A DNA stretch of 64,000 nucleotides from Arthrobacter sp. AL12 (GTDB lineage: Bacteria; Actinomycetota; Actinomycetes; Actinomycetales; Micrococcaceae): NCBI RefSeq assembly GCF_029960645.1, contig NZ_JASBQY010000005.1:62001-126000 (forward strand). Reading direction: 5' to 3'. Position 1 is the stretch's first letter, and each line of letters opens with the position of its first letter. The notes under the pieces are model-generated. The model saw only the letters and a program-made list of their open reading frames with translations. It had not been told where the DNA came from and made no database searches. Both the position numbers and the translations under genes were made by a program. Shown here in pieces: positions 44,184 through 54,385 of this stretch.

Positions 44184-44246
44184 GGTTACAGTATCCCGCA
44201 CCGCGTTCCCTGCTGGGGTATCCCGCGGGCGGCCCAGACCGGCGAT

Positions 44247-44320
44247 CCGGGGGCACATTGCGCCCGGCCATGCCGTCGGATGGCCGGAAAGCCCTCGTTG
44301 GCGCCTCAAAGCTGCCCCGG
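44247..44320. repeat. Degenerate palindromic element (possible copy D)
   Basis: CCGGGGGCACATTG (44247-44260) and CAAAGCTGCCCCGG (44307-44320) resemble, with three or four mismatches, the arms of the CCGGGGGCACTTTG palindromes elsewhere in the window. An inner perfect stem CGGCCAT/ATGGCCG lies in the loop. It sits between the divergent dxr and lipase-maturation-factor-like genes. Confidence 0.5.
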
Positions 44321-44389
44321 ACGGACGCGGGCCGGTAACGGATGCCGCCGCGCATTGACGCCGCGGCCCGCGGGCGTAACGTGGGGATC

Positions 44390-45886
44390 GTGGAGTGGAC
44401 GGCCTGGTTTGACGCGCCGGAGTACGAGTTCGCCCGGCAGGTGCTGCAGCGCGGCGTCGCCACCATCTACTTCGTGGCCTTCCTGTCCTCGCTCAACCAG
44501 TTTCCGGCCCTCCTCGGCGAGCGCGGGCTGTTGCCGGTGCCGGCGTTCCTGGCGCGCTCCAGCCGCCTGCGCCGGCCCACCCTGTTCAGCTGGCGCTACT
44601 CGGACCGGCTGCTGCGGGCCGTCTGCTGGGGCGGCATGGCGATTGCCGCCGCGATCGTGCTGGGCCTGCCGCAGCTTGGCCCGCCGTGGGTTCCCATGCT
44701 GGCGTTCCTGGCGCTGTGGCTGCTCTATATGTCCATCGTCAACGTGGGGCAGACGTTCTATGGCTTCGGCTGGGAAATGCTGCTGCTGGAGGCGGGCTTC
44801 ATTGTGGCCTTCCTTGGCTCCAACCAGACTCCCCCGCCGCGCACCATCCTGATCCTGCTGGCCTGGCTGGTGTTCCGCCTGGAGTTTGGCGCGGGCATGA
44901 TCAAGATCCGCGGCGGCCGGGAGTGGCGGGACCTGACAGCCCTGTACTACCACCACGAGACCCAGCCGATGCCGGGGCCGCTCAGCCGGCAGGCGCACCT
45001 GCTGCCCAAGGCGTGGCACCGGATGGAGGTTTTGGGCAACCATTTCGCCCAGCTGGTCGTGCCGTTCTTCCTCTTTGCCCCGCAGCCGCTGGCCAGCGTG
45101 GCCGCGGGGATCATCATCGTCACCCAGCTCTGGCTGGTGGCGAGCGGGAACTTCGCCTGGCTGAACTGGATGGCAATCCTGCTCGCGTTCGCCGCCGTCA
45201 GCGACCCGGTGGCGCATGCGCTCGTCCCGGCGATCCCGCTCGACTGGCGCCCTGCTGCCGGCACAGCTACGGAAACCGCCGCTGCAGGCGCTGCCGGCGC
45301 GGCCGGCAGCCAGGCTCCGGCCGCGTGGCTAGTCGTGGTCCTGGTCGCCACTGTGCTGCTCGTGGTGCTCAGCTACCGCCCGGTCGAGAACCTGTTCTCC
45401 CACTACCAGCTGATGAACGCCGCCTTCAACCGCTGGCAGCTGGGGAACACCTACGGCGCGTTCGGCACGGTCACGAAACAGCGGATCGAGATCGCCGTGG
45501 AAGGCACGCTCGCCGCCGAGCCCGACGACGCGGCGGACTGGCGGGAGTACGGCTTCCGCGGAAAGCCCGGCGAGGTCCGCCGGATCCCGCGCCAGTGGGC
45601 GCCCTACCACCTGCGCCTCGACTGGCTGATGTGGTTCCTGCCGCTGCGCACCGTGCACGAGCAGTGGTTCTACGCCTTCCTGGCCAAGCTGCTGGAGGCC
45701 GACCGCCCCACCCTGCGCCTGTTGCGGCATGATCCGTTCGACGGCGCCCGGCCCCGCTGGGTGCGGGCCAGCAGCTATCTGTACCGCTTCGCCACCCGGA
45801 AGGAATTCCGCGCCACCGGCCAGCGCTGGCTCCGGATGGTACTGGACGAGTCCATTCCGCCGCTGTCCCTGCCGCCGGATGGCTGA
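44390..45886 (+). CDS. Lipase maturation factor family membrane protein
   Basis: 498 residues with about seven membrane segments, for example [20 protein letters not shown] and [20 protein letters not shown]. These, with [20 protein letters not shown] and the C-terminal [18 protein letters not shown], are hallmarks of the LMF1/LMF2-like family. Bacterial members have no proven role. GTG 44390 is chosen because TAACGT (44377-44382) lies exactly 7 nt upstream and upstream in-frame sequence is not family-like. An Ala-rich insertion lies around residues 290-305. Confidence 0.82.
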   Translation: MEWTAWFDAPEYEFARQVLQRGVATIYFVAFLSSLNQFPALLGERGLLPVPAFLARSSRLRRPTLFSWRYSDRLLRAVCWGGMAIAAAIVLGLPQLGPPWVPMLAFLALWLLYMSIVNVGQTFYGFGWEMLLLEAGFIVAFLGSNQTPPPRTILILLAWLVFRLEFGAGMIKIRGGREWRDLTALYYHHETQPMPGPLSRQAHLLPKAWHRMEVLGNHFAQLVVPFFLFAPQPLASVAAGIIIVTQLWLVASGNFAWLNWMAILLAFAAVSDPVAHALVPAIPLDWRPAAGTATETAAAGAAGAAGSQAPAAWLVVVLVATVLLVVLSYRPVENLFSHYQLMNAAFNRWQLGNTYGAFGTVTKQRIEIAVEGTLAAEPDDAADWREYGFRGKPGEVRRIPRQWAPYHLRLDWLMWFLPLRTVHEQWFYAFLAKLLEADRPTLRLLRHDPFDGARPRWVRASSYLYRFATRKEFRATGQRWLRMVLDESIPPLSLPPDG

Positions 45887-45928
45887 TGCCGCCGTGGGAC
45901 CGAGGTCGCGCTGACGCCGGGCCGATTG

Positions 45929-46615
45929 TCACACCGGCTTGAGCTCGTAACGGCGCTCGGGGCGGCCCGCACCGTATTTGAGCCGCACCTCAACCCTCGC
46001 CTCATCGTGGAGGTATTCGAGGTAGCGGCGGGCGCTGACCCGGGACGTGCCCAGCAGGTCCGCGACTTCGGCAGCAGACAGGTCTTTTTCGGCGGACTGA
46101 AGCACGTCGACCACCACGCGGAGCGTCTCGGCGCTGCATCCCTTGGGCAGGCGGTTTTCCGTCCGTTCCGCACGCTCGTTGCGTTCCAGCCCGAAGACCC
46201 GGTTGACGTCCGATTGCTCGGCAACGTCCTTGGCCATGTCCAGGCCTTGGTAAGCGCTGCGATAGTGCTCCAGCCGCTCCTGCAGGTCCGACTGCGAAAA
46301 AGGCTTGATCAGGTAGTGGACAATTCCTCCGCGTAGGGCCCTGCGGACGGTCTCGACCTCTCGGGCTGCGCTGATCACCAGAACGTCCAGTTCCGGCGCC
46401 GTCTCCCGCAGCCTGGCCATGAGGTCCAGACCGTTAATGTCGGGCAGGTGAATGTCCAGAAGGACCAGATCAGGCTGCAGCCGGGTCGTTTCCGATATGG
46501 CTTGGGCTCCGGTGTGCGCAACCCCGACGATGGCGAAACCCGGAGTGCGCTGGATGAAGCCAGCATGGACTTTTGCCACCATGAAGTCATCGTCGACGAT
46601 CAGGACCGTGATCAA
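45929..46615 (-). CDS. Response regulator of the CitB/DctR type
   Basis: 228 residues. Receiver domain 1-120 with the phosphorylation site in LVLLDIHLPDINGLDLM (Asp around 54), acidic pocket VLIVDDD, and KPF near 104. The C-terminal part has an HTH (LSAAEVADLLGTSRVSARRYLEYL) as in CitB/DcuR/MalR regulators of di- and tricarboxylate uptake. TTG 46615 overlaps the kinase stop (TTGA), with AAAGGTGG upstream. It is expected to control the divergent tctCBA operon. No DNA target is proven. Confidence 0.9.
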   Translation of the reverse strand: MITVLIVDDDFMVAKVHAGFIQRTPGFAIVGVAHTGAQAISETTRLQPDLVLLDIHLPDINGLDLMARLRETAPELDVLVISAAREVETVRRALRGGIVHYLIKPFSQSDLQERLEHYRSAYQGLDMAKDVAEQSDVNRVFGLERNERAERTENRLPKGCSAETLRVVVDVLQSAEKDLSAAEVADLLGTSRVSARRYLEYLHDEARVEVRLKYGAGRPERRYELKPV

Positions 46616-48252
46616 GGCCGGGCCACCTTTCCCGAGGCCGGACTCCTTGTTGCCGATGTCAGTGACAGCGGCGTCCTTTTCAGCCGCGCAGTAAAGACAG
46701 CCCCGCCGTCGTTGGACACCGCAAGCGCGCCGCCGCTCCGTTGGCAAACCACCCGCGAGATGGCCAGACCAAACCCACGGCCGCCGGCTGGACCGGGCTC
46801 CTTGGTGCTGAACCCCTGCCGGAAGATCTCGTCGGCGGCTGCGCCGTCAATCCCTGGGCCGGTGTCCCGGACGGTGACGACTACTTCGTCGCCACCGTCC
46901 TCGACAAGAACCCGGACAGAGGCCTCGGCAGCTCCGGTGACGGCGTCGAGCGCGTTGTCCACGAGGTTTCCCATGACGGTGGTCAGGTCCCGGGAGAGTT
47001 CGTCGCCCACGGGGGACAGCGACGAGGCGTGGTCCAGCTGCAACGGCACGCCGCGCTCGGCGGCAAGACTTAATTTGGCAATCAGCAGGGCGGCGAGCGC
47101 CGGGTCCTGGATGCGAGTGGTCACGTCGTCATTCAGCCTCGTCCGGTCCACGGTGACGCCGTTGACGAACTGCACCACGGATTCGTATTCGCCGATCTGG
47201 ATCAGGCCTGAAATGACGTGCAGCTGGTTGGCAAACTCGTGGGCCTGCGCCCTTAGTGTGTCCGTGGCTGTGCGGGTTGCCCCCAGTTCGCGTTCCAGGG
47301 ATGAAAGCTCAGTCCGGTCACGTAAGGTGGCGACGGATCCCATCACCCTGCCCTTGGAACGGATGGGCACCCGGTTCAGCACCACCAGGCGCTCCCCGAC
47401 CAGCACCATTTGGTCTTGCCCGGGCTGCTCGCCGGTCAGCACTTCCTTGAGCGCCGACTCTACGGGCAGTCCCGCCAAATCCTTGCCCACGCAGTCCGCC
47501 GGGAGTCCCAAGAGTGCCCGGGCACTGTCGTTTGCCACGGTAATCCGTCCGTGGAGGTCCAACGCCACCACTCCTTCCTTGAGTCCATAAAGCATCGCCT
47601 CGCGGTTCTCAACCAGGCCCGAGATTTCGCTGGGCTCCATGCCGAGGGTCTGCCGCTTGACCCTGCGCGACAGCAAAAGGGAGCCTGCCACCCCTAGGAC
47701 GCTGGCCACTCCCAAATAGGTCAACAGGTTCGGTACCGCATCCCCCAGCCGCTCCCAGGTGGACGGATAGTTCCGGCTGATGGACGCAATACCGATCATT
47801 GTCCCGGAGTCGTCAAGGACCGGTACATGGGCCGAAAGCACGGGGATGGCCGTTCCGCCCACTACACCCGTCCAGGCTCGGCCCTCCATCACCCGGCTCG
47901 CGCCAAGTTCCAGCGACCGGCTCAGCAGTCCGGGGTCCGACGACGCCACCACGGTGCGGTCGATTCGAGCGAGGGCCACTCGCGCGGACCCGGAAACGGT
48001 GCGGACCGACTCGGCGACGGCGGACAGCGCCGCACTCCCCCGCGGTTCGGCCGAGGGAAGCATTGCCCGGACGGTGGGGTTGCTGCCCAGCGCTTCAGCC
48101 GCGGACATTGCCCTGCGACCCTCGATCCGCTCAAACGCGGCGGCCGACTGGGCCAGGGAGATGGCGACAACGCCGACGAGGACGGCCAGGACAATCAGCA
48201 GCTGCAAAACCAGATATTGCCCGGCGAGGGACATTCCTCTTCGTCGGGTCAC
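46612..48252 (-). CDS. Sensor histidine kinase of the CitA/DcuS type
   Basis: 546 residues. A membrane segment (VLQLLIVLAVLVGVVAISLA), an extracytoplasmic sensor domain of about 130 residues, a second membrane segment (LLTYLGVASVLGVAGSLLL), a cytoplasmic PAS domain (ENREAMLYGLKEGVVALDLH), the DHp helix with LRAQAHEFANQLHVISGLIQ (phosphorylated His), and an ATPase domain with GNLVDNALDAV and DTGPGI. The arrangement is that of citrate/dicarboxylate sensors. GTG 48252 is the likely start. It is coupled to the response regulator gene and divergent from tctC, so a tricarboxylate is the likely signal. Confidence 0.92.
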   Translation of the reverse strand: MTRRRGMSLAGQYLVLQLLIVLAVLVGVVAISLAQSAAAFERIEGRRAMSAAEALGSNPTVRAMLPSAEPRGSAALSAVAESVRTVSGSARVALARIDRTVVASSDPGLLSRSLELGASRVMEGRAWTGVVGGTAIPVLSAHVPVLDDSGTMIGIASISRNYPSTWERLGDAVPNLLTYLGVASVLGVAGSLLLSRRVKRQTLGMEPSEISGLVENREAMLYGLKEGVVALDLHGRITVANDSARALLGLPADCVGKDLAGLPVESALKEVLTGEQPGQDQMVLVGERLVVLNRVPIRSKGRVMGSVATLRDRTELSSLERELGATRTATDTLRAQAHEFANQLHVISGLIQIGEYESVVQFVNGVTVDRTRLNDDVTTRIQDPALAALLIAKLSLAAERGVPLQLDHASSLSPVGDELSRDLTTVMGNLVDNALDAVTGAAEASVRVLVEDGGDEVVVTVRDTGPGIDGAAADEIFRQGFSTKEPGPAGGRGFGLAISRVVCQRSGGALAVSNDGGAVFTARLKRTPLSLTSATRSPASGKVARP

Positions 48253-48441
48253 GTGCCGTCTTTCTTGGTGAGGGTTCTGCCGGCTTCTTAAGCCGGCGGC
48301 CGGGGGCGTCCGCAAAGGTCCCAATCCCGGCGGTGGGGTGAACTATACCCCACTACGACTACCGCTTTCGGCGCATGTTCCGGCATGGTTGGGGGCCGGA
48401 AACGTGAACGAAATGAACTTAACTTTCTCTGCGTACACAAG

Positions 48442-48471
48442 AGTGATGCCAGTCACTTAGCCGCCTAGCAT
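48442..48471 (+). promoter_or_regulatory. Probable tctCBA promoter with overlapping dyad
   Basis: TAGCAT (48466-48471) is a candidate -10, with GTGATG as a poor -35 17 bp upstream. An inverted repeat AGTGA-N6-TCACT (48442-48457) covers the -35 and spacer, where a response regulator would bind. A second dyad, TTCCGGC/GCCGGAA, lies near 48382-48403. The poor -35 suits an activator-dependent promoter. Inferred by inspection. Confidence 0.4.
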
Positions 48472-48523
48472 CAGAGCACCCAGTCAGTTTTTGCTGATTA
48501 GCTTTATCGAGAAGAGGAACACC

Positions 48524-49531
48524 ATGCGCCAGATCCGCGCATTGCGAATTGCCGCCGTCGCTGCCGGCATCGCCCTGATGGCCACCGGTTGCGGTGCCAC
48601 CGCAAAGAGCTCAACGAGCGGAGACGCCAGCGCTGCCGCCGGTCCCGTCACCGGGCTGCAGATCCTGGTCCCCAATTCGCCCGGGGGCGGCTATGACACC
48701 ACCGCGCGTGCTGCCGCGAAGGTTCTCGCAGACGAGAAGATCGCCACCAACACCGAAGTCTTCAACCTCGCAGGTGCCGGCGGAACCGTGGGACTGGCCC
48801 GCATAGTCAACGAAAAGGGCAACGGCGACCTCACCATGCTGATGGGCCTCGGGGTGGTGGGCGCAAGTTACACCAACAAGTCCACTTCCAAGCTGACGGA
48901 CACAACGCCGCTGGCCAAGCTCATTGAAGAGCCCGGCGCCATCATGGTCGGCAAGGATTCGCCCTTCAAAACCATCGACGACCTCGTGACGGCGTGGAAG
49001 GCCGATCCGGGTTCCATCGCAGTCGGCGGCGGGTCCTCACCGGGCGGCCCCGATCACCTGCTGCCCATGCAGCTCGCAGGAGCAGTCGGAATCGACGCCA
49101 CCAAGGTCAACTTCGTTTCCTACGACGGCGGCGGCGACCTGCTTCCGGCCATCCTCGGCAACAAGCTCGGCTTTGCTGCCTCTGGCGCCGGTGAGTACCT
49201 CAAGCAGATTGAATCGGGCGAGGTCCGTGTACTGGCCACCAGCGGCGCGGCGCGGCTGGACGGCGTTGACGCCCCCACTCTCAAGGAATCCAACATCGAC
49301 TTGGTGTTCACGAACTGGCGCGGCGTCGTCGCCCCTCCGGGAATCAGCGACCCCGACAAGGCAGCCCTTATCGCCGCCCTCGAGAAGATGCACGGCACCG
49401 CCGCCTGGAAAGAGACGCTGAAGACGCACAGCTGGACCGACGCCTTTGTTACTGGCGACGAATTCAAGACCTTCCTGACCGAGCAGGACAAACGCGTGGC
49501 GGACGTCCTCACGAAGCTTGGCTTGGCGTGA
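48524..49531 (+). CDS. tctC: Tripartite tricarboxylate transporter, substrate-binding lipoprotein TctC
   Basis: 335 residues. Lipoprotein signal peptide with lipobox LMATGCG near residue 25, then the Bug/TctC fold: LQILVPNSPGGGYDTTARAA, VFNLAGAGGTVGLARIV, and VGGGSSPGGPDHLLPMQLAG. It binds the substrate outside the membrane and delivers it to TctAB. ATG 48524 has GAGGAA 6-11 nt upstream. It heads a tctC-tctB-tctA-usp operon with overlapping genes. Citrate or another tricarboxylate is likely; the family also binds other organic acids. Confidence 0.93.
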   Translation: MRQIRALRIAAVAAGIALMATGCGATAKSSTSGDASAAAGPVTGLQILVPNSPGGGYDTTARAAAKVLADEKIATNTEVFNLAGAGGTVGLARIVNEKGNGDLTMLMGLGVVGASYTNKSTSKLTDTTPLAKLIEEPGAIMVGKDSPFKTIDDLVTAWKADPGSIAVGGGSSPGGPDHLLPMQLAGAVGIDATKVNFVSYDGGGDLLPAILGNKLGFAASGAGEYLKQIESGEVRVLATSGAARLDGVDAPTLKESNIDLVFTNWRGVVAPPGISDPDKAALIAALEKMHGTAAWKETLKTHSWTDAFVTGDEFKTFLTEQDKRVADVLTKLGLA

Positions 49532-50040
49532 TCTCCTCACCAACCGTTGCTTCTCGGCTCCAAGGCCGCTCCGAGCTGGGGGTCGCCCTCCTGCTCGGAG
49601 CGGCCGGGGTCGTGGTCTTCCTTGATGCCAATGGCCTGGCGACGCCCTATTCCAGGTCAGACCCGGTGGGTCCCAAAACAGTCCCTTTCATCGTGGCCGG
49701 GCTGCTCGTCATCTGCGCCGTGCTGCTGGCAGTCAATGTACTGCGCGGCGGCAGCGGTGAAGCGGAAGGCGGCGAGGACGTTGACCTCGCACACCCCGTG
49801 GACTGGAAGACGGTACTGCCCCTCGTGGGTGCCTTCGTCGCCAACATCCTGCTCATCGGCTGGGCCGGCTGGGTGATTTCCGGAACCGTGCTGTTCTGGG
49901 GCAGCGTGTGGGCCCTCGGCGGACGCCACTACGTCCGTGACGGCCTGATTTCCCTGGCCCTGTCGATCCTGACTTTTTACGGCTTCTTCCTGGGCCTCGG
50001 CATCGCACTTCCCGCCGGTTTGTTGGAAGGGATTCTCTAA
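49528..50040 (+). CDS. tctB: Tripartite tricarboxylate transporter small membrane subunit TctB
   Basis: 170 residues with four membrane segments: [55 protein letters not shown] and [20 protein letters not shown]. The [17 protein letters not shown] segment is common in TctB. It is the small integral membrane part of the Na+- or H+-coupled TctABC importer. GTG 49528 overlaps the tctC stop by 4 nt (GTGA). Confidence 0.9.
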   Translation: MISSPTVASRLQGRSELGVALLLGAAGVVVFLDANGLATPYSRSDPVGPKTVPFIVAGLLVICAVLLAVNVLRGGSGEAEGGEDVDLAHPVDWKTVLPLVGAFVANILLIGWAGWVISGTVLFWGSVWALGGRHYVRDGLISLALSILTFYGFFLGLGIALPAGLLEGIL

Positions 50041-51674
50041 TGGACGTTTTCTCCTCCCTGATGGACGGTTTCGCCACCGCCCTGACCCCGATGAATCTGC
50101 TCTACGCCGTCATTGGCGTGGTCCTCGGCACGGCAGTGGGCGTCCTCCCGGGCCTCGGCCCGGCTATGACCGTGGCCCTGTTGCTCCCGGTCACGTATGC
50201 CCTGGAGCCCACTGGCGCTTTCATCATGTTCGCCGGCATCTATTACGGCGGCATGTACGGCGGCTCCACCACCTCGATCCTGCTCAACACGCCCGGCGAG
50301 TCTTCTTCTGTGGTCACGGCCATCGAAGGCAACAAGATGGCGAAAGCCGGGAGGGCGGCCCAGGCTCTGGCCACTGCCGCCATCGGTTCGTTCATTGCCG
50401 GCACCATCGGCACAACGCTGCTCGCCGTCTGCGCGCCGATCGTTGTCCAGTTCGCCGTCAGCCTGGGCTCACCCAGCTACTTCGCGATTATGGTGCTCGC
50501 CCTGCTGGCTGTTACTGCCGTGCTGGGTTCCTCCCGGCTGCGCGGGTTCGCTTCCCTGGGTCTGGGCCTGGCAATCGGACTCGTGGGTATGGACTCCGTC
50601 ACGGGCCAGCAACGCCTCACGTTCGGGGTGCCGCTACTCGCCGACGGCCTGGACATCGTAGTGGTGGCCGTGGCCATCTTCGCCGTCGGCGAGGCACTGT
50701 GGGTTGCCGCGCACCTGCGCCGCACTCCCCTGCACATCATTCCTGTGGGCCGTCCGTGGATGGGAAAGGAGGACTGGAAGCGGTCCTGGAAACCCTGGCT
50801 CCGCGGAACAGCCTTCGGTTTCCCGTTCGGGGCACTTCCCGCCGGCGGCGCCGAGATCCCCACGTTCCTCTCCTATGTCACCGAGAAGAGACTCTCCAAG
50901 CATCCCGAGGAATTCGGCCATGGCGCCATTGAGGGCGTTGCCGGGCCGGAGGCCGCGAACAACGCGGCGGCGGCGGGAACGTTGACTCCCATGTTGGCGC
51001 TGGGCCTTCCCACGAACGCAACGGCCGCCGTTATGTTGGCAGCTTTCACGTCTTACGGCATCCAGCCCGGACCGCAGCTGTTCGCAACCGAGGGGCCGCT
51101 GGTCTGGGCGCTAATTGCCAGCCTCTTCATTGGTAACCTGCTGCTCCTGATCATCAACCTTCCGCTGGCACCGGTGTGGGCGAAGCTCCTGCAGCTCCCG
51201 CGGCCGTACCTCTACGCCGGCATCCTGTTCTTCGCCACGCTGGGCGCCTATTCGGTCAACCTGCAGGCGTTCGACCTGGTCATGCTGCTGGTCCTTGGTG
51301 CGCTGGGCTTCATGATGAGGCGCTTTGGGCTGCCCGTTCTGCCCCTGGTCCTAGGTGTCATCCTGGGGCCGCGCCTGGAGGGGCAGCTGCGCAAGACCCT
51401 CCAGCTCAGCGCGGGCGACCCGGCAGGACTATGGAGCGAGCCGATTGCCGTCTGGATCTACGTCGTGGTGGCGGTCATCCTCTTCTGGCCGCTGCTGATG
51501 CGGTTCTGGCGCAAGGCCCGACCGGAGGCGGTCCCGGCTGTTGCCGGCAGGCACGTCACCACGGCGCCGGACGCTGCCAGTACAAATGATGAAAACGCGG
51601 ACACTCGAGCCCTGGATGACGGCGCGACGGATACCAGCCAGACCACACCCGCAGGACGACAGGAGAACCCGTGA
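50040..51674 (+). CDS. tctA: Tripartite tricarboxylate transporter large membrane subunit TctA
   Basis: 544 residues with about twelve membrane segments. Signature motifs: [60 protein letters not shown] and [20 protein letters not shown], all strongly conserved in TctA. The C-terminal 45 residues are polar and variable. ATG 50040 overlaps the tctB stop by one base (TAATG). Confidence 0.95.
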   Translation: MDVFSSLMDGFATALTPMNLLYAVIGVVLGTAVGVLPGLGPAMTVALLLPVTYALEPTGAFIMFAGIYYGGMYGGSTTSILLNTPGESSSVVTAIEGNKMAKAGRAAQALATAAIGSFIAGTIGTTLLAVCAPIVVQFAVSLGSPSYFAIMVLALLAVTAVLGSSRLRGFASLGLGLAIGLVGMDSVTGQQRLTFGVPLLADGLDIVVVAVAIFAVGEALWVAAHLRRTPLHIIPVGRPWMGKEDWKRSWKPWLRGTAFGFPFGALPAGGAEIPTFLSYVTEKRLSKHPEEFGHGAIEGVAGPEAANNAAAAGTLTPMLALGLPTNATAAVMLAAFTSYGIQPGPQLFATEGPLVWALIASLFIGNLLLLIINLPLAPVWAKLLQLPRPYLYAGILFFATLGAYSVNLQAFDLVMLLVLGALGFMMRRFGLPVLPLVLGVILGPRLEGQLRKTLQLSAGDPAGLWSEPIAVWIYVVVAVILFWPLLMRFWRKARPEAVPAVAGRHVTTAPDAASTNDENADTRALDDGATDTSQTTPAGRQENP

Positions 51675-52072
51675 GCATCATCGTTGGCTACCTTCCCACC
51701 CCAGAAGGGACGGCGGCACTGGAAGCAGCCATCACCGAGGCACGAAAGAACGCGAAACTCTTGGTCGTGGTCAATTCCTCACGGGGCGACGCCTTGGTGG
51801 ACAAACGCTACGCCGTGAACGAGGAGATCTCCGGGATCGAAGAGCGCCTCACGAAGGAAGGCATCGACCACCTCGTCCAGCAGCCGGTCCGCGGCAACGA
51901 TGCAGCCAACGAGGTACTGCAGGCGGCCGAGCAGCACCGGGCGGAGCTGATCGTGATTGGCCTGCGGAGGCGCACGCCAGTGGGGAAACTGATCATGGGG
52001 AGCACCGCCCAGCACATCCTGCTTGAGGCCCACTGCCCTGTGCTTGCCGTAAAGGCCGGGCAGGAGCCTTAG
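51671..52072 (+). CDS. Universal stress protein (UspA) domain protein
   Basis: 133 residues, one Usp domain. Start [20 protein letters not shown], and the ATP-binding type loop [20 protein letters not shown], followed by [14 protein letters not shown]. The G-2x-G-9x-G(S/T) pattern is only partly kept. GTG 51671 overlaps the tctA stop (GTGA), so it belongs to the transporter operon; small Usp proteins are sometimes linked to secondary or TRAP-like transporters. A strong terminator follows. Confidence 0.88.
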   Translation: MSIIVGYLPTPEGTAALEAAITEARKNAKLLVVVNSSRGDALVDKRYAVNEEISGIEERLTKEGIDHLVQQPVRGNDAANEVLQAAEQHRAELIVIGLRRRTPVGKLIMGSTAQHILLEAHCPVLAVKAGQEP

Positions 52073-52123
52073 ACCCAGCGGCAGCCGCGGGCCCGGGGAA
52101 CCACTACTGAAAGCCCAACGGAA

Positions 52124-52163
52124 AGCCACAGGCCGGGAGTCCAAAGACTCCCGGCCTGTGGCT
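52124..52163. terminator. Terminator between usp and the leucine cluster
   Basis: A perfect 17-bp inverted repeat, AGCCACAGGCCGGGAGT (52124-52140) and its complement (52147-52163) with loop CCAAAG, lies between two convergent operons and probably serves both. Confidence 0.8.
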
Positions 52164-52194
52164 TAGTCGCAAGCGTCTGGCTGGGGCGTTCGGG

Positions 52195-53028
52195 CTAGTG
52201 CCCCGCGCGGCGGAGGGTGGATTCGGCGTGCTTGAGGATGGGCCCGTCGATCATCTTGCCCCCGTGCTGGAACACGCCGGAGCCTGACGCGGCGGCGGCT
52301 GCCAGCAGTTCGGTGGCTGCCGCGATCTCGGACTCGGACGGTGCGTAGGCCCCGCGCACCACCGCCACCTGGCTCGGGTGGATGCAGGCCTTGGAACCGA
52401 ATCCCGAGGCGACGGCGTCGCGCGACTCGACGCCGAGCCCGTCCAGGTCGGGAATGTTGACGTAGACCGAGTCGACGGCCTCCTTGCCGAAGGCCCGGGC
52501 TGCCAGCAGGACGGCGGAGCGGGCATGCAGCGCAACCGCGCGGTAGGCGCCGTCGTCCGTCCTGCTCGAGGTGCCGCCGAGCGAGGCGATCAGGTCCTCG
52601 GCGCCCCACATCAGCCCGACCACGTTGGGTTCGGCGGCGATGGCGGCGGCGTTGACGACCCCCAGTGCCGTCTCGCAGAGCGCGATCACGCTGTAGCCCT
52701 CCAGCTCCCGGAGCTGCTCCGCGCCTTCGGCCTTCGCGAGCATGATGTGCCGGTACGGGGTGTGCTTGAGGCAGTGCAGGTCCTTCTCGAATTCCTCCGT
52801 GCCGGCCGGGTTGATCCGGATGATGGTGCTGCTGGGGTTCAGCTCGGGGACGTCCCCGGTGGCGCCGAGCTGGGCGAGGATGGCGCCGCGGGCGCGCTGC
52901 TTGTCCGCGGGAGCCACAGCGTCCTCCAGGTCCACGATCACGGCGTCGGCGCGCTCGGCGGCCTTCTGGTACCGCTCGGGGCGGTCGGCAGGGCAAAACA
53001 GCAGGGCGGGGCCCATTAGAAAGCTCAT
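52195..53028 (-). CDS. CitE-like beta-hydroxyacyl-CoA lyase (HpcH/HpaI family)
   Basis: 277 residues of the HpcH/HpaI/CitE aldolase family. LLFCPADRPERYQKA, VIVDLEDAVAPADK (metal ligands), INPAGTEEFEKDL, ALCETALGVVNAA and GFGSKACIHPSQV are all present. The gene matches M. tuberculosis Rv2498c in context (last of a leucine cluster, after a MaoC gene); that protein was reported to cleave (R)-HMG-CoA and (S)-citramalyl-CoA, in leucine and itaconate breakdown. The same role is inferred here. ATG 53028 overlaps the maoC stop (ATGA). Confidence 0.85.
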   Translation of the reverse strand: MSFLMGPALLFCPADRPERYQKAAERADAVIVDLEDAVAPADKQRARGAILAQLGATGDVPELNPSSTIIRINPAGTEEFEKDLHCLKHTPYRHIMLAKAEGAEQLRELEGYSVIALCETALGVVNAAAIAAEPNVVGLMWGAEDLIASLGGTSSRTDDGAYRAVALHARSAVLLAARAFGKEAVDSVYVNIPDLDGLGVESRDAVASGFGSKACIHPSQVAVVRGAYAPSESEIAAATELLAAAAASGSGVFQHGGKMIDGPILKHAESTLRRAGH

Positions 53029-53624
53029 GTGTCTATTCTCCCCTTTGCCGCGGATTCTTTCCGGGCTGTCTCTGCCTGCTGCGGGTTCGTTCCGGTCGTG
53101 TGTGCCCGCTGCGCGGCGGTGTGCGCATCCCGTGTCCACATCAGGCAGCTGCGGGTGGCGAGGGCCACGACCTCGCCGTGCTGGTTCCGGCCGGTGTGTT
53201 TCATGGTCACAATCCCCTGGCCCGGGCGCGAGGAGGACAGCCGTTTCCCGGTCACGACAGTCTCCGTGTACAGGGTGTCGCCGTGGTACATCGGGTGCGG
53301 GAACGACACGTCGTTGAGCCCCAGCTGGGCGATGATGGTCCCCTGGGTCAGCTGCGGGACGGACTGCCCCACCACCGTGGCCAGGGTGAACATGGAGTTC
53401 ATCAGGCGCTGGCCGAACGGCTGCTCGGCGCTCCAGGCAGCATCGAGGTGCAGGGCCTGGGTGTTCATGGTCATGGTGGTAAACAGGACATTGTCCGCCT
53501 CGGTCACGGTCCGGCCGGGCCGGTGCGCGTAGACCACGTCCTCCTCCAGCTCATCGAAGTACAGCCCGCGCTGTTCAATGACACGGGGTCCGGCGGCGCG
53601 CTCCTGCAGGGGTTCAGTCGTCAT
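53025..53624 (-). CDS. MaoC-family acyl-CoA hydratase
   Basis: 199 residues. A hot-dog fold hydratase with [18 protein letters not shown] (R-hydratase signature region) and a second strand pair [20 protein letters not shown], as in MaoC proteins of leucine clusters such as Rv2499c of M. tuberculosis. It probably hydrates methylglutaconyl-CoA or itaconyl-CoA to give the (R)-hydroxyacyl-CoA used by the adjacent CitE-like lyase. The last 40 residues are unstructured. ATG 53624 overlaps the end of the CoA-transferase B gene. Confidence 0.85.
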   Translation of the reverse strand: MTTEPLQERAAGPRVIEQRGLYFDELEEDVVYAHRPGRTVTEADNVLFTTMTMNTQALHLDAAWSAEQPFGQRLMNSMFTLATVVGQSVPQLTQGTIIAQLGLNDVSFPHPMYHGDTLYTETVVTGKRLSSSRPGQGIVTMKHTGRNQHGEVVALATRSCLMWTRDAHTAAQRAHTTGTNPQQAETARKESAAKGRIDT

Positions 53625-54382
53625 ACGGTCAGTTCCTGATCTTCCTCGAAGAGTTCGGCGCCGGTGGCCGCGGCCACGTCCTCGGCGGTCACGTTGGGGG
53701 CGAGTTCACGCAGGACCAACCGGGACGTGCTTCCCTCGGTCACGACGTCGATGACCGCCAGGTCGGTAATGATGCGGTCCACGCAGCCTTTGCCGGTCAG
53801 CGGCAGCGTGCACTGTTCCACAATCTTGGGCCTGCCGTTCCGGTCAACGTGCTCCATCATCACGATCACCTTCTTGGCGCCGAACACCAGGTCCATGGCG
53901 CCGCCCATGCCTTTGACCATCTTGCCCGGGATCATCCAGTTGGCCAGGTCACCGTTCTGTGCCACTTCCATCGCGCCGAGCACGGCAACATCCACGTGCC
54001 CGCCGCGGATCATGCCAAAGGACGCGGCGGAGTCGAAGAATGCGGCGCCCTTGTTGACCGTGACGGTTTCCTTGCCGGCATTGATCAGGTCCGGATCCAC
54101 GGCGTCCTCCGCCGGGTAAGGCCCGACGCCGAGGATGCCGTTCTCGGAGTGCAGGACCACCTCGACGCCGGCGGGGATGTAGTTGGGAATGAGCGTGGGC
54201 ATGCCGATGCCGAGGTTCACGTACTGCCCGTTGTGCAGTTCCCGCGCCACCCTGGCGGCCAGTTCGTTGCGGGTCCAGCCCTTGCTCTCCACCCCGGCAG
54301 GGTGTTCGACGGCGGCCGGCCGGTACTCGTGGCGGACCGCTTCGGGACGGGGCGGCGCCCCCTGCACGCTGTTGGATTCCAT
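53621..54382 (-). CDS. scoB: 3-oxoacid CoA-transferase subunit B
   Basis: 253 residues. The B subunit of acetoacetate:succinyl-CoA-type transferases, carrying the catalytic glutamate in [14 protein letters not shown] (around residue 80). Also [34 protein letters not shown] and [14 protein letters not shown]. It has an N-terminal extension of about 35 residues. Activating acetoacetate, an end product of leucine, is its likely job. It overlaps the maoC start by 4 nt and follows scoA by 3 bp. Confidence 0.93.
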   Translation of the reverse strand: MESNSVQGAPPRPEAVRHEYRPAAVEHPAGVESKGWTRNELAARVARELHNGQYVNLGIGMPTLIPNYIPAGVEVVLHSENGILGVGPYPAEDAVDPDLINAGKETVTVNKGAAFFDSAASFGMIRGGHVDVAVLGAMEVAQNGDLANWMIPGKMVKGMGGAMDLVFGAKKVIVMMEHVDRNGRPKIVEQCTLPLTGKGCVDRIITDLAVIDVVTEGSTSRLVLRELAPNVTAEDVAAATGAELFEEDQELTV

Positions 54383-54385
54383 GGC

